Shown: positions 45,715 to 54,306, counted from the stretch's first letter. The stretch is DNA of 64,000 nucleotides from Sutcliffiella rhizosphaerae (GCF_917563925.1 NZ_CAKJTJ010000008.1:101262-165261); one strand, 5' to 3'. Numbers and translations are program-made. The notes: generated by a model not told the origin, from the sequence alone.

Positions 45715-46386
45715 ATGAATGCATACAATTTTATAAAAGATGCGATTATCCAAGGAAAGTTTGAACCAGGAATGAGACTTGCTGAAGAATCATTGGCAAA
45801 AGAAATGAACTTAAGCAGGACACCAGTCAGAGAAGCGATCAAACAATTATCAGCTGAAGGACTTGTCATCCCGTTAAAGCGGGGAGTAAGTGTTAGACAC
45901 TTCACCAACGAAGATATTAGACAAATCTATGACTTAAGAATGCTGTTGGAAGGCTATGCCGCAAGTCAGGCTGCCATCCACCGCACAGATGATGATATTC
46001 AAAAACTAGAGAAAGCAAATGAAATATATGAACAGGCAATTGTGGAATATGTAGATGGGGATAGCAAAAATCTCCAGCACGTGGTGGAAGTGAATCAAAA
46101 ATTCCATGAAGCCGTTGTCGCAGCAGCGAATAATTCACATATCTACTTCCATTTATCCAAGGTTGTCGTCGTACCAATCGTTTTCCGTTCCTTCTATTGG
46201 TACAGCCCTTTCCAAATGAAGCAATCATTAGAGGTCCACAAAACCATTTTAGACGCAATCAAAAACCGCGAATCCGAACGCGCAAGAATTGCCATGCATG
46301 AACATATCTACCAAGGAAGAGACCATGTTTTAAAGCATTTAGATAAAATAAAGGACAGCCAATCAGTGAAGGAGGATGACGAATGA
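45715..46386 (+). CDS. GntR/FadR-family transcriptional regulator
   Basis: A 223-aa regulator. Residues ~1-70 form the winged HTH (GMRLAEESLAKEMNLSRTPV, then REAIKQLSAEGLVIPLKRGV). The rest is an all-helical FCD effector domain with metal/ligand residues (DLRMLLEGYAASQAAIHRTD; NQKFHEAVVAAANNSHIYF; HEHIYQGRDHVLKHL). Carboxylic acids are typical effectors. It is divergent from the symporter/hydro-lyase/CoA transferase operon and overlaps the lyase gene by 4 nt, so it probably controls both sides. Confidence 0.9.
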   Translation: MNAYNFIKDAIIQGKFEPGMRLAEESLAKEMNLSRTPVREAIKQLSAEGLVIPLKRGVSVRHFTNEDIRQIYDLRMLLEGYAASQAAIHRTDDDIQKLEKANEIYEQAIVEYVDGDSKNLQHVVEVNQKFHEAVVAAANNSHIYFHLSKVVVVPIVFRSFYWYSPFQMKQSLEVHKTILDAIKNRESERARIAMHEHIYQGRDHVLKHLDKIKDSQSVKEDDE

Positions 46387-47261
46387 TTGAAATTTGTGAA
46401 GTCGGTCCACGCGATGGACTCCAAAACGAATCAAAGCTAATCTCCACCGAAACAAAGGTTGAACTAATCACCAAACTCATTGACGCGGGAATTCGCAACA
46501 TGGAAGCCGTTTCCTTTGTCAACCCAAAGGTGGTCCCGCAAATGGCGGATGCAGAAGAAGTCATGAAGCTCGTTCCTAAACGAGACGACGTTCGCTACGG
46601 CGGACTTGCTCTTAGTGCTTCTGGTTTAGAACGCGCGCTTAACACCTCAGTCGATTTTGTCCATGTTGTTACTACTACTAGTGATACCTTTAATCTTCGA
46701 AATGCAAAAAGGACCGTGGATCAAGCGTTGAATGAACTTAGTGAGGTCATCCATAAGGGAGTGGCAGCAAACAAAGGCATGTTAGCAGCCCTCGGCACCT
46801 CATTTGGCTGCCCGTTTGAAGGAGAAGTGCCCCTATCCAGAGTCTTGCATGTCACCGAAACCTTCCTCAAGGCTGGCTGCACCGAAATCACCCTTGCCGA
46901 CACAACCGGCATGGCGAACCCAACCCAGGTACAGCACGTTGTTGAAGAATGCTACAAACAATTTGGTAATGACCTTACTCTTGGCCTCCACTTCCACAAC
47001 ACCCGTGGACTGGGACTTGCCAACATACTCGCAGGGTACCAAGCAGGTGTAAAAAAATTCGATACCTCTATCGCCGGCCTCGGTGGCTGCCCCTTTGCCC
47101 CAAAAGCAGTAGGCAACGCATGCACGGAAGACATGGTCAACATGTTTCATGGGATGGGAGTAGACACGGGAACAGATTTGAGTAAGCTGCTGGAGACGGC
47201 GAAATGGATGGAAGATGTGATGGAGCGCAGGTTGGATGGGATGTTGATGAAGGTGGGTTGA
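46383..47261 (+). CDS. HMG-CoA lyase-like enzyme
   Basis: A 292-aa TIM-barrel lyase. Motifs: EVGPRDGLQNE (metal Asp, catalytic Arg), LADTTGMANP, LHFHNTRGLGLAN (metal His pair) and the signature GLGGCPFAPKAVGNACTEDM with the catalytic Cys. It cleaves 3-hydroxy-3-methylglutaryl-CoA in leucine breakdown; homologues can cleave related 3-hydroxyacyl-CoAs such as citramalyl-CoA. With CoA transferase and hydro-lyase nearby, a citramalyl-CoA to acetyl-CoA plus pyruvate step is a reasonable guess. The last residues and TGA run into a dispersed palindrome. Confidence 0.9.
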   Translation: MIEICEVGPRDGLQNESKLISTETKVELITKLIDAGIRNMEAVSFVNPKVVPQMADAEEVMKLVPKRDDVRYGGLALSASGLERALNTSVDFVHVVTTTSDTFNLRNAKRTVDQALNELSEVIHKGVAANKGMLAALGTSFGCPFEGEVPLSRVLHVTETFLKAGCTEITLADTTGMANPTQVQHVVEECYKQFGNDLTLGLHFHNTRGLGLANILAGYQAGVKKFDTSIAGLGGCPFAPKAVGNACTEDMVNMFHGMGVDTGTDLSKLLETAKWMEDVMERRLDGMLMKVG

Positions 47262-47283
47262 GGGGGCAGTCCCCTCGATCCGC
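47253..47283. repeat. GGGGACTGTCCCC palindrome, copy 3
   Basis: GTGGGTTGAGGGGGCAGTCC followed by CCTCGATCCGC. Its left arm forms the last codons and the TGA of the HMG-CoA lyase-like gene. Confidence 0.8.
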
Positions 47284-47318
47284 TTTTTAGTTTAGGAAGT
47301 GGTTGGAGGTGGGGAAAG

Positions 47319-47408
47319 TTGTCGTTTTTTGTCTCTTCGTCGATATCCCCTCCGGTTTCGTCGATATTTCCTTTTTTCCGTCGATATTCCCGCCTGTTTC
47401 ATCGATAT
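47319..47408. repeat. CGTCGATAT array, copy 2 (21-bp period, four units)
   Basis: After a head TTGTCGTTTTTTGTCTCTTC, units of CGTCGATAT (last one CATCGATAT) begin at 47338, 47359, 47379 and 47400. It ends just beyond the stop of the NERD/zinc-ribbon gene. The head recurs in array copy 3. Confidence 0.8.
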
Positions 47409-47421
47409 CCTTCTTATCGGC

Positions 47422-48273
47422 TCACCCTCCGACCGCGGAAGTTACCTTTTCCGTATACCGACAACTAGGATATTGACTACAGCCATAAAAAGAGCCATAT
47501 TTTCCTTTTTTCATCGAGCGTTGACCCCCACATTTAGGACAAGGGGGTGCTAATGTCGTAACTTCTGGAGTTTTAGTGGTTACTTTCTTTGTTTGCTTAG
47601 TTTTAATAGCTTCCACGTGCTTTTTATGTATGTTTCTTTTCTGCTTTTGATTTTTCTCTGTTAATTTCTCTAGAACTTTGTTTATTTTATGTAAGTCTTC
47701 ATTGCTTACTAATCTAGTGTTCCATTCTTTTATGACTTTGGTTAGCTGAGGGATTTGGATGACTCGTGCTGAGTTAAAATCATCTTCAAACTTCAGTGTG
47801 GAACGACTGGAAAATACAATAAGGGAATGAAAGCTATAGTCACCTAAATACTTTTTCAGGGCTTCTATATGTCCGTAGTTCTGCCAAGTCGGGTTTAAAA
47901 ATTTCTCTTTTCGCTTGTAGATCACCTGAGTCCAGTGCTTCTGCTTCTCTTTCCCTAATATCCAGCCATCATAATGCTTTGTTTCCATTACAAATATGCC
48001 AAATGGTGAGGTGACTACATGATCAATCTGGGATGTCCCTCCTGCTTCGTTTGGAACATAAAGATCATGATACACCTTATACATCGGCCCAAGCTTGGCT
48101 AACTCTTTATTAACATACCACTCTCCAACAGCACCCTTTATGACCAGGTACTTTACCTTTAAATAGAAAGCACCAGTTAAAATTGCTATTGATAAAAAAA
48201 AGGGAGAGATGAAATATAAAAGGGGTAGTAAAATGATAAATGCCATTAATAAAACTTTCTGAAAGATGGACAA
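47422..48273 (-). CDS. Membrane-anchored NERD protein with C-terminal topoisomerase-type zinc ribbon
   Basis: A 283-aa protein starting at TTG after GCGAGG. Two N-terminal hydrophobic segments (~6-40) anchor it. NERD domain (~50-165): GEWYVNKELAKLGPMYKVYH, SQIDHVVTSPFGIFVMETKH and NPTWQNYGHIEALKKYL. A Lys-rich linker follows, then a zinc ribbon (CPKCGGQRSMKKGKYGSFYG, CSQYPSCRYTE) like that of topoisomerase I. It possibly acts on DNA near the membrane. A degenerate copy of the zinc-ribbon end lies at 52790-52852, also next to a CGTCGATAT array. Confidence 0.87.
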   Translation of the reverse strand: MSIFQKVLLMAFIILLPLLYFISPFFLSIAILTGAFYLKVKYLVIKGAVGEWYVNKELAKLGPMYKVYHDLYVPNEAGGTSQIDHVVTSPFGIFVMETKHYDGWILGKEKQKHWTQVIYKRKEKFLNPTWQNYGHIEALKKYLGDYSFHSLIVFSSRSTLKFEDDFNSARVIQIPQLTKVIKEWNTRLVSNEDLHKINKVLEKLTEKNQKQKRNIHKKHVEAIKTKQTKKVTTKTPEVTTLAPPCPKCGGQRSMKKGKYGSFYGCSQYPSCRYTEKVTSAVGG

Positions 48274-48349
48274 AATATTACCTCGCTTATTGAAAAATAA
48301 CGTGCATTGTATAATTCGCCACCTAGTACAAAATACCTCTAATTATGAA

Positions 48350-48380
48350 ATGGGTCGGGGGGACTGTCCCCCCGACCCAT
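48350..48380. repeat. GGGGACTGTCCCC palindrome, copy 4
   Basis: A perfect inverted repeat, ATGGGTCGGGGGGA around CTG and its complement. It lies 3 bp beyond the stop codon of the DUF1932 gene and could serve as its terminator. Confidence 0.85.
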
Positions 48381-48383
48381 TTC

Positions 48384-49253
48384 TCACTTATAAAACTCCA
48401 ACACCTCTTCCCAATCCGACGGTTTACTGTGATTGCTTTTTTCAGCGGAAAGCTTTGCTAATTCTACTAGTTTTGCTTTTGCTGCGGCAGTTAGGGTAGA
48501 ATCTAGTCCTACTTCATTTAACATGTTGATGGAGCTTTGGAGTTCAAATGCTCTTCTTTCTGCATGGATAGCGCTACCGGTTAGTAGTCGGTTTAAGGTG
48601 TCCATGAAGTTGTGGCTGTCCATGGTTTCTTGTAAGGATGCTAGAACTTCTTGTGAAACGTTATAGGTTTCTGATGCTTGCAGGGTTTCTAAATATAATC
48701 CTACAATGCCTTTCATAAAAATACTTCTGATTAGCTTTATGGCTGAGGCATCTCCTGCTTTGTTTCCGACTGCAGTGATATTCATGTTGTAGGGGCTCAT
48801 TGCGTCAATAAATTCATTTGTGCCATTGCCACTCGCTGAAATAGGTACTTTATGTTTATAAACGGGCAGAGGACCGAGCATGGCTGCGTCTACAAAGTTT
48901 ATGTTTGCTTTTTCTAACTCTTTTTCAATCTGTTGCTTCACCGCCGGATTAGAGGCGGAGACGTCGACGTATAAAAAAGAACTTCCTTTTAAATGGGCTT
49001 GGACATTTGAACTTACTTCTAGTGCTTTACTTGCTGGGACTGCAACAAAAAGTATATGAATATCATAGAGAAGTTCATATAAATCCGATACAAGATTTAC
49101 ATCAATGCTTTTTGCACGATCTTGTATTTTAGGCCCTAATACTTCGTCACCTAGCATAACATCATATGCTTTTATTTGTGTTACACCTTCTTCTTTTAGT
49201 CCCTTTGATAATTCATAGGCTGCTTCTCCAAAACCTAAAAAACCGATTTTCAT
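48384..49253 (-). CDS. NAD(P)-dependent dehydrogenase with DUF1932 C-terminal domain
   Basis: About 289 aa; the third Met (49253) fits best with AAAGGTGAT upstream. It has an N-terminal Rossmann fold (KIGFLGFGEAAYELSKGL) like 6-phosphogluconate and 3-hydroxyisobutyrate dehydrogenases, and a helical DUF1932 domain (SAIKLIRSIFMKGIVGLYLE). It probably oxidises a hydroxy acid. It is the last gene of a transporter-aldolase-RpiR-dehydrogenase run, so it presumably acts in the same catabolic route. Confidence 0.83.
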   Translation of the reverse strand: MKIGFLGFGEAAYELSKGLKEEGVTQIKAYDVMLGDEVLGPKIQDRAKSIDVNLVSDLYELLYDIHILFVAVPASKALEVSSNVQAHLKGSSFLYVDVSASNPAVKQQIEKELEKANINFVDAAMLGPLPVYKHKVPISASGNGTNEFIDAMSPYNMNITAVGNKAGDASAIKLIRSIFMKGIVGLYLETLQASETYNVSQEVLASLQETMDSHNFMDTLNRLLTGSAIHAERRAFELQSSINMLNEVGLDSTLTAAAKAKLVELAKLSAEKSNHSKPSDWEEVLEFYK

Positions 49254-49278
49254 AAACATCACCTTTCAATGGTTAAGA

Positions 49279-50133
49279 TTACTTCTTTTTATTCACATGA
49301 TAATTCATGTCTGTAAGAATTTTATCCACTTGTTTTAAACGCTGTGAAACAAGCTCAGGGTTGGCCATTGATAAAGAACTGATCATGTAATCTACCATAA
49401 AAATGGCAGACACAATGGAATTATGCGAAGCGATGCTATCTGCTGGGCACACTAACACAGCATCTGCATAAGGGATGAGTGGTGATGAAAACTTGTCGGT
49501 TAAGACTACCACTTTAGCGCCTTTTTGCTTAGCCTGATCTGCATAACGGATAAGCCGTTCTCCATACCTTGCAAAGCTTACTACGAATAGCAGTTCATTT
49601 TCTGTAAAGGAGATAACATCATCCACCCAGTCACTTGAATCAGCAAGCGTATATTTTGTATTTCCTAGCATTCTATTTAAATTATGAGTCAAGTATTGCG
49701 CTACCGGCAAGCCACTGCGAACACTTGTACAATATATGTTGGATGCAGAACAAAGCATCTCTTCCACATGACTTAAATTTTCAATATTTAATTGGTTTGC
49801 CTTCTGAATTTGTTCCATCTGCAATTCATAATGACGTTTCCAGCTTTCATTTTGTGACACATTTTTTAGGTTCGTTTCCAGTCTCATTTGTGGGGCGGAT
49901 TCTTCTCTTAAAAAGTTTTGTAGACTCTTTTGAAATTCTGAATAACCCTTATAGCCTACATTAGACATTAAGCGCATGACTGTAGTGGTGCTGGTCCCTA
50001 CTTTTTTGGATAATTGCTCAACCGTCATAAACCCTACTTCTGTGTAGTGATCAATGATAAAATCTACTACTAGCTTCTGAGATCTTGGTAACGCACTAAC
50101 ATTTATTTTTAATACTTCCAAAGGGTTCTTCAT
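49279..50133 (-). CDS. RpiR-family transcriptional regulator (HTH + SIS)
   Basis: A 284-aa protein. The N-terminal HTH_6 domain (EVGFMTVEQLSKKVGTSTTT, then VMRLMSNVGYKGYSEFQKSL) and C-terminal SIS domain (IYCTSVRSGLPVAQYLTHNL; KQKGAKVVVLTDKFSSPLIP) are typical of RpiR/MurR regulators sensing phosphosugars or related acids. It lies between the dehydrogenase and aldolase genes, all in the same direction, and likely regulates them. Confidence 0.88.
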   Translation of the reverse strand: MKNPLEVLKINVSALPRSQKLVVDFIIDHYTEVGFMTVEQLSKKVGTSTTTVMRLMSNVGYKGYSEFQKSLQNFLREESAPQMRLETNLKNVSQNESWKRHYELQMEQIQKANQLNIENLSHVEEMLCSASNIYCTSVRSGLPVAQYLTHNLNRMLGNTKYTLADSSDWVDDVISFTENELLFVVSFARYGERLIRYADQAKQKGAKVVVLTDKFSSPLIPYADAVLVCPADSIASHNSIVSAIFMVDYMISSLSMANPELVSQRLKQVDKILTDMNYHVNKKK

Positions 50134-50217
50134 GACACGACCACTCCTAAAGGATAATTGCTCTCTTTAAAATCATACCCAACTTAGGATAGGGTGTCTA
50201 TTCTCCTATGAATAAGT

Positions 50218-50856
50218 TTACTTGAGCCATGTTGGCTTAATGTTACCTTCTGCAATACTTTTCAAGCGATTCGCTTCATATTCTGCTTTTTCTTCTGCTT
50301 TTTTTAGTGCACTTTCTACCTTATCTCTTGGCACCACAATCACTCCATCAGCATCTCCCATGACAAAATCACCGGGCAGAACGGTAAGTCCCCCACATGT
50401 AATTGCCTCATTAATAATGCCAGGGCCATTTTTGGTAGGACCTCCCGGTATTGCTCCTCGACTAAATACTGGGAAGGTAGATGAGGACAACGTGTGATAA
50501 TCCCTTATCAACCCATCAATAATGAAGCCGTTCAACTGGAGCGCAGCTGCTGCAGCTACCATCAGTTCGCCAATGACCGCTTTTTTTTCATAGCCGTTTG
50601 GATCGACAACTAACACATGTCCCGGTTGAGAGTTATAGATTGCATGATGCACGGCTAGGTTGTCTCCATCCTTCACATCTATGGTCACTGCTGAACCGAC
50701 TAAAACACTTTCCATATTGCAAGGCTTTATTAGATGATGCATTTCAATTTTTGTATCCATTGCATCACTAATTAATGTGGTACTTAACTTTTTCGCTCTT
50801 TTTATCCACTCTTGCGGCAGAATCTCTGGTGTTTTTTTTATTTCTACAGTAGTCAT
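50218..50856 (-). CDS. RraA-family protein, probable 4-hydroxy-4-methyl-2-oxoglutarate aldolase type
   Basis: A 212-aa protein of the RraA/HMG-aldolase fold: STTLISDAMDTKIEMHHLIK, NLAVHHAIYNSQPGHVLVVD, GFIIDGLIRDYHTLSSSTFP (substrate/metal region) and LPGDFVMGDADGVIVVPRD. Family members cleave branched oxo-acids to pyruvate plus a second product, or act as dehydratases; RraA itself inhibits RNase E. The neighbourhood of a transporter and dehydrogenase favours a catabolic enzyme. Confidence 0.83.
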   Translation of the reverse strand: MTTVEIKKTPEILPQEWIKRAKKLSTTLISDAMDTKIEMHHLIKPCNMESVLVGSAVTIDVKDGDNLAVHHAIYNSQPGHVLVVDPNGYEKKAVIGELMVAAAAALQLNGFIIDGLIRDYHTLSSSTFPVFSRGAIPGGPTKNGPGIINEAITCGGLTVLPGDFVMGDADGVIVVPRDKVESALKKAEEKAEYEANRLKSIAEGNIKPTWLK

Positions 50857-50857
50857 A

Positions 50858-51091
50858 TTATTTCTCGCCTTCTTTCAATTCAGCTTTTTTAAAATAGGAG
50901 AGCAAGTACCCTGAAAAGGCAGCAATGGATGTCATAAAATAAACAACCTTTGCTAAATTCTCATCCAAACCAATAACCCAGCTCCCTTGTAATGCAAATA
51001 GTCCAAGCATTTGCCCGACTACTAAAACGGTTCCAAGTATCGTAAATAAGAAGACTGATAGGATAAAAATTGACATAATGATTTTTCTCAT
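50858..51091 (-). CDS. Small membrane protein, 77 aa, partner of the transporter
   Basis: Two transmembrane segments (IIMSIFILSVFLFTILGTVL; LAKVVYFMTSIAAFSGYLLS) separated by a short loop, with a charged tail KKAELKEGEK. GGAGGG precedes the ATG. It sits between the DctM-like transporter (11 bp) and the aldolase (1 bp). It may replace the DctQ small subunit of TRAP systems, but is only half the usual size. Confidence 0.62.
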   Translation of the reverse strand: MRKIIMSIFILSVFLFTILGTVLVVGQMLGLFALQGSWVIGLDENLAKVVYFMTSIAAFSGYLLSYFKKAELKEGEK

Positions 51092-51101
51092 AGTATCCCT
51101 C

Positions 51102-52451
51102 CTACAATGGTATAGGTATAATGCCCATACCTATTAGCCAGCTTATAATCATTAATGGAATAGTGTAATAGAGTAGTAACGGAACATACGTCTTCTCCGC
51201 TCCAACCTTTGCCATCCCTGTGGCCACATATATTGGTCCAGAAGTTGGCGTACTACCCTCCGTCGCACCAAACATCATAATGGTTACTACCGCTAATAAA
51301 GGATCAACACCCACTGCCGTTAACGCTCCAAATGAAGCAAGGCCAATCGTTGCAATGGTAGCAGATGTGGCAAGTGGTGTGGCCACCAATGTTATAACGA
51401 TCCCAACGATAGCTACCATTAACCATTTAGGTACAGCAAAGGACATCATTAATGTCTGCAGTTGTTCCGTTAATCCTATTTCATTTAACACAGCACTTGT
51501 AGCAAAGGTGAAAATTAATACTGGTCCGATAACATAATAGGAAGGAGCCGTCTTTTCAAAGAACTTCAGCCATTCTCCCTTTCCTTTAGGCAAATGATTG
51601 CGTCCCACCAATAATGTGAAAATAATCATGAATACCGGAACCCATACAATGAATGATATTGCCCCCATCGCCGATTCTCCAATACTTCCCACAGACAAGA
51701 ACCAGTTTGCTAGAGGTCCAAAATTTATAATTAACGGGATCAGAATACCTAAAAATATTAGTAAGGAATACCAGCCTTCACTGAATGATTTTCCAATTGG
51801 CTGAATTAAATCTGCATGAACTGGCTGGATATTATATTTTTTAGTCATAATATATACGACCAGTACCCGATGAATTAGCGCATAAAGACCCGCTACATAT
51901 AAGGCGATAAACAATTCTCCTTGACCAACCGTTGCTGCTACGGGAGCAAACCCCAGCATAATGAACATGGTCGAGTTTGGTGGAATGATACTTCCAAACC
52001 CTGAGTTTCCAGCAACGATGGATGCCGCATGCTCTTTTCTCCAACCAGAGCGTTCCATCCACGGAATCGTAATGGAGCCGGTCGTTGCGGCAATACCGGA
52101 ACCAGAGCCAGCCACAAGTGCAAATAACCCAGATCCAAATGTGTTAACATATGCAGCCCCACCCGGTAAGCGACCAATTAGGGAGTTCAAGATTTGAATA
52201 ATATGACCTATTAATCCCGTATGATTTATTAACTGAGCCATAAAGATAAATGCAAGTGAAGCAAACACCACTTCATGTGTAAGCCCTCTCATTAAACTGG
52301 GGAAAAATAACTCAAATGCCTGACTGCCTGAAAAAATAAGTGTAGTGATAAAACCCAAAATCATGGCTTCTCCGATATTTCGCTTCGTAAAAATTGCCCA
52401 AAACAAAATGATAACTATAAATGTAATCAATGCCCAAACCGCTGTACCCAT
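51102..52451 (-). CDS. DctM-like (TRAP large subunit/ion-transporter superfamily) permease
   Basis: A 449-aa protein with about twelve transmembrane segments and re-entrant loop motifs of the DctM/IT superfamily: GSGSGIAATTGSITIPWMER and GNSGFGSIIPPNSTMFIMLG in the first half, TLVATPLATSATIATIGLAS and GATEGSTPTSGPIYVATGM in the second. It is first in the operon with AAAGGAG upstream. It should import an organic acid. There is no binding protein (DctP) nearby, so it may work without one. Confidence 0.78.
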   Translation of the reverse strand: MGTAVWALITFIVIILFWAIFTKRNIGEAMILGFITTLIFSGSQAFELFFPSLMRGLTHEVVFASLAFIFMAQLINHTGLIGHIIQILNSLIGRLPGGAAYVNTFGSGLFALVAGSGSGIAATTGSITIPWMERSGWRKEHAASIVAGNSGFGSIIPPNSTMFIMLGFAPVAATVGQGELFIALYVAGLYALIHRVLVVYIMTKKYNIQPVHADLIQPIGKSFSEGWYSLLIFLGILIPLIINFGPLANWFLSVGSIGESAMGAISFIVWVPVFMIIFTLLVGRNHLPKGKGEWLKFFEKTAPSYYVIGPVLIFTFATSAVLNEIGLTEQLQTLMMSFAVPKWLMVAIVGIVITLVATPLATSATIATIGLASFGALTAVGVDPLLAVVTIMMFGATEGSTPTSGPIYVATGMAKVGAEKTYVPLLLYYTIPLMIISWLIGMGIIPIPL

Positions 52452-52625
52452 TCAATCAACTCCTTTCAGTATTAAAAATTACTTTAAAATTATAAAAGGT
52501 AATAAATATTACATTTTTGTTAGTCTAACATCATCGTTCAACAATGTAAACGTATTCATTTAATATTTTTTAATTTATTCTAAATAGTAAGATAAGTAGA
52601 GCGGTAGAAAAGATGAGACACTATT

Positions 52626-52776
52626 TGTCGTTTTTTGTCTGTTCGTCGATATTGTGGTCGGTTCCGTCGATATGCCCGTCAGTTTCGTCGATATAATTTT
52701 ATTTTCGTTGATATCTCAGCCGTTTTCGTCGATAAATCCTTATTTTCGTTGATATCCCCAGCTAGTTCGTCAATAA
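52626..52776. repeat. CGTCGATAT array, copy 3 (21-bp period, seven units)
   Basis: After the head TTGTCGTTTTTTGTCTGTTC, units start at 52644, 52665, 52686, 52706, 52727, 52747 and 52768 (variants CGTTGATAT, CGTCAATA). Spacing is 20-21 bp throughout, the same as copies 1 and 2. Confidence 0.82.
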
Positions 52777-52789
52777 GTTCGGGTAGATC

Positions 52790-52852
52790 TACCTTTTCTG
52801 TATGTAGCTGACCCGAATATTTACTGTAACCATAAAAAGAGCGGTATTTAGG
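52790..52852 (-). pseudogene. Remnant of a NERD/zinc-ribbon gene 3' end
   Basis: On the minus strand this reads KYRSFYGYSKYSGQLHTEKV. The intact gene at 47422-48273 has KYGSFYGCSQYPSCRYTEKV. The zinc-binding Cys residues are lost and the upstream body of the gene is absent. The frame continues into the adjoining array. Confidence 0.65.
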
Positions 52853-52926
52853 GCATATTCAGTCTGTCATATGTTATGCTAAATAGATAAAACACAGGAA
52901 AAAATTAGGGGAAGGACGTATACATA

Positions 52927-54249
52927 GTGAAGCAAGGTTTTTATTTAGTAATGACATTAATGCTTTTGGTGGCATGCTCTCTAGCAGTGGATCAAAAGGA
53001 AGGGTCACTGCTGCCACAGGAAGAGATGGAAGAAGAGGAAATTGTAGAGGGAGGCATTCCTAAAGAGGAATATTCATTCTCTGAGTTTATGGAAGATAGA
53101 GCTATAGAACCAACTGATAGGGATATTCCCTATTATGTTGGAGAGGAATTTGCAGGTGAACGTTTGGCTTTGAAGGGGCAGGCTCAGCTTAGCCGTTACT
53201 ATGGTGATGGTTACTTGAATTTAGAAGAAACCCACTTTGTTATTAAAGTCACTACAGAGGAATTCATAAATTGGCATTTGTATGTGCCTAGACAGGAGTT
53301 CCCGGAGCTTTTTAAAGAATTAAAAAAAGGTCTCGTCGACATTTATGCTGATGCCACCATTTCGGCTGACTATTATAAAATTGATCAAGGTCGCCTAGCA
53401 TTAGCTGAAGAGATTTATTTTAAAGAAAACCAAGCGGATGAGCAGCCCTTGGATGAAGCAAAGGTTAAGTATATGAAGAAACATTCCGTTCAACTGAGTG
53501 CAATTGATGTCTTGTTTGATAGGAGGAATATGTCCAACCAGCCATTTGCCTTAAGTGGAGAAGCTCAGCTTATGTCGTATGCTAGAATAAATTCCGAATA
53601 TAGAGATTTGGAACCCACACATTTTGTATTAAATTTAAGAGATCCACGTGTTGAATATGAGCAGATTTGGCGTGTTGCTTTAGACAGAGTGAAATATCGT
53701 GATTTATATGAAAAGGCTCTGGAAGGAATGGATCATGTTACGCTAACTGCAATAATACCTAAGGATTGTTTTGGTCCAAGAGACGGCCTTGCAGCAATTG
53801 GCCATGATGCTGAATATGTTCCTTTTCCAGAAAAGTATGTGTTACCGTCAGATCAAGCTCTGGCTTACATGGAGGAAAAAGAAGTATCTTTAACGAATTT
53901 GGAAGTACTATTTAATATGTCTGCCCATGCGGGTGAGGCTTTTCTTGTAGAAGGGTCTGCCAAATTAAATGAGTATCTTCCAATAGGATATGAAGATTTG
54001 CAAGATTATTACTTCTCCATAAAGATTGTCGAGGATCCGTATGGTGATCAATATACCTCTTACCCCAGGACTTATGAAGGATGGGATTTAATTATGCATC
54101 GAAAGAAGTATCCTCATATCTATGAGAGATTAATTCATGAGGAACAGTTGGATGTCATGGTAATCGCACGTGTCGCAATGGAATATTATGCGTCTGGATT
54201 TGGCGGCGGCGATGCGTTTGTTGAGGATATTGTTGTCATTGATCCATAA
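52927..54249 (+). CDS. Lipoprotein of unknown function with three internal repeats
   Basis: A 440-aa protein starting at GTG after GGGGAAGG. The lipobox LLVAC gives a membrane anchor at Cys17, followed by an acidic linker (EEMEEEEIVEGG). Three repeats of ~110-120 residues follow. Each has a strand-rich start (FAGERLALKGQAQLSRY; QPFALSGEAQLMSYA; EAFLVEGSAKLNEY) and a D/E-L-x-x-T/Y-H/Y-F-V/S segment (NLEETHFVIKV; DLEPTHFVLNL; DLQDYYFSIKI). The first two repeat starts are joined to the next by a short linker ending in V-x-L-F-D/N. I do not recognise the family. Monocistronic. Confidence 0.7.
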   Translation: MKQGFYLVMTLMLLVACSLAVDQKEGSLLPQEEMEEEEIVEGGIPKEEYSFSEFMEDRAIEPTDRDIPYYVGEEFAGERLALKGQAQLSRYYGDGYLNLEETHFVIKVTTEEFINWHLYVPRQEFPELFKELKKGLVDIYADATISADYYKIDQGRLALAEEIYFKENQADEQPLDEAKVKYMKKHSVQLSAIDVLFDRRNMSNQPFALSGEAQLMSYARINSEYRDLEPTHFVLNLRDPRVEYEQIWRVALDRVKYRDLYEKALEGMDHVTLTAIIPKDCFGPRDGLAAIGHDAEYVPFPEKYVLPSDQALAYMEEKEVSLTNLEVLFNMSAHAGEAFLVEGSAKLNEYLPIGYEDLQDYYFSIKIVEDPYGDQYTSYPRTYEGWDLIMHRKKYPHIYERLIHEEQLDVMVIARVAMEYYASGFGGGDAFVEDIVVIDP

Positions 54250-54267
54250 AGGAGCCTTAGAGATTAC

Positions 54268-54302
54268 AAAAAGGATGAAGCTCCGTCAGCTTCATCCTTT
54301 AA
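54268..54302 (-). terminator. Terminator between lipoprotein and histidine phosphatase genes
   Basis: AAAGGATGAAGCT (54270-54282) pairs perfectly with AGCTTCATCCTTT (54288-54300). Ts follow on the minus strand; it can serve both convergent genes. Confidence 0.8.
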
Positions 54303-54306
54303 GAAT

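Larger units (their letters stand above)
52452..52926. other. Non-coding interval: repeat array and decayed NERD fragment
   Basis: Contains the promoter side of the DctM-like operon, CGTCGATAT array copy 3 and a remnant of a zinc-ribbon coding end. The promoter of the lipoprotein gene (possible -10 TATGCTAAAT near 52874) lies at the right. No intact gene. Confidence 0.6.
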
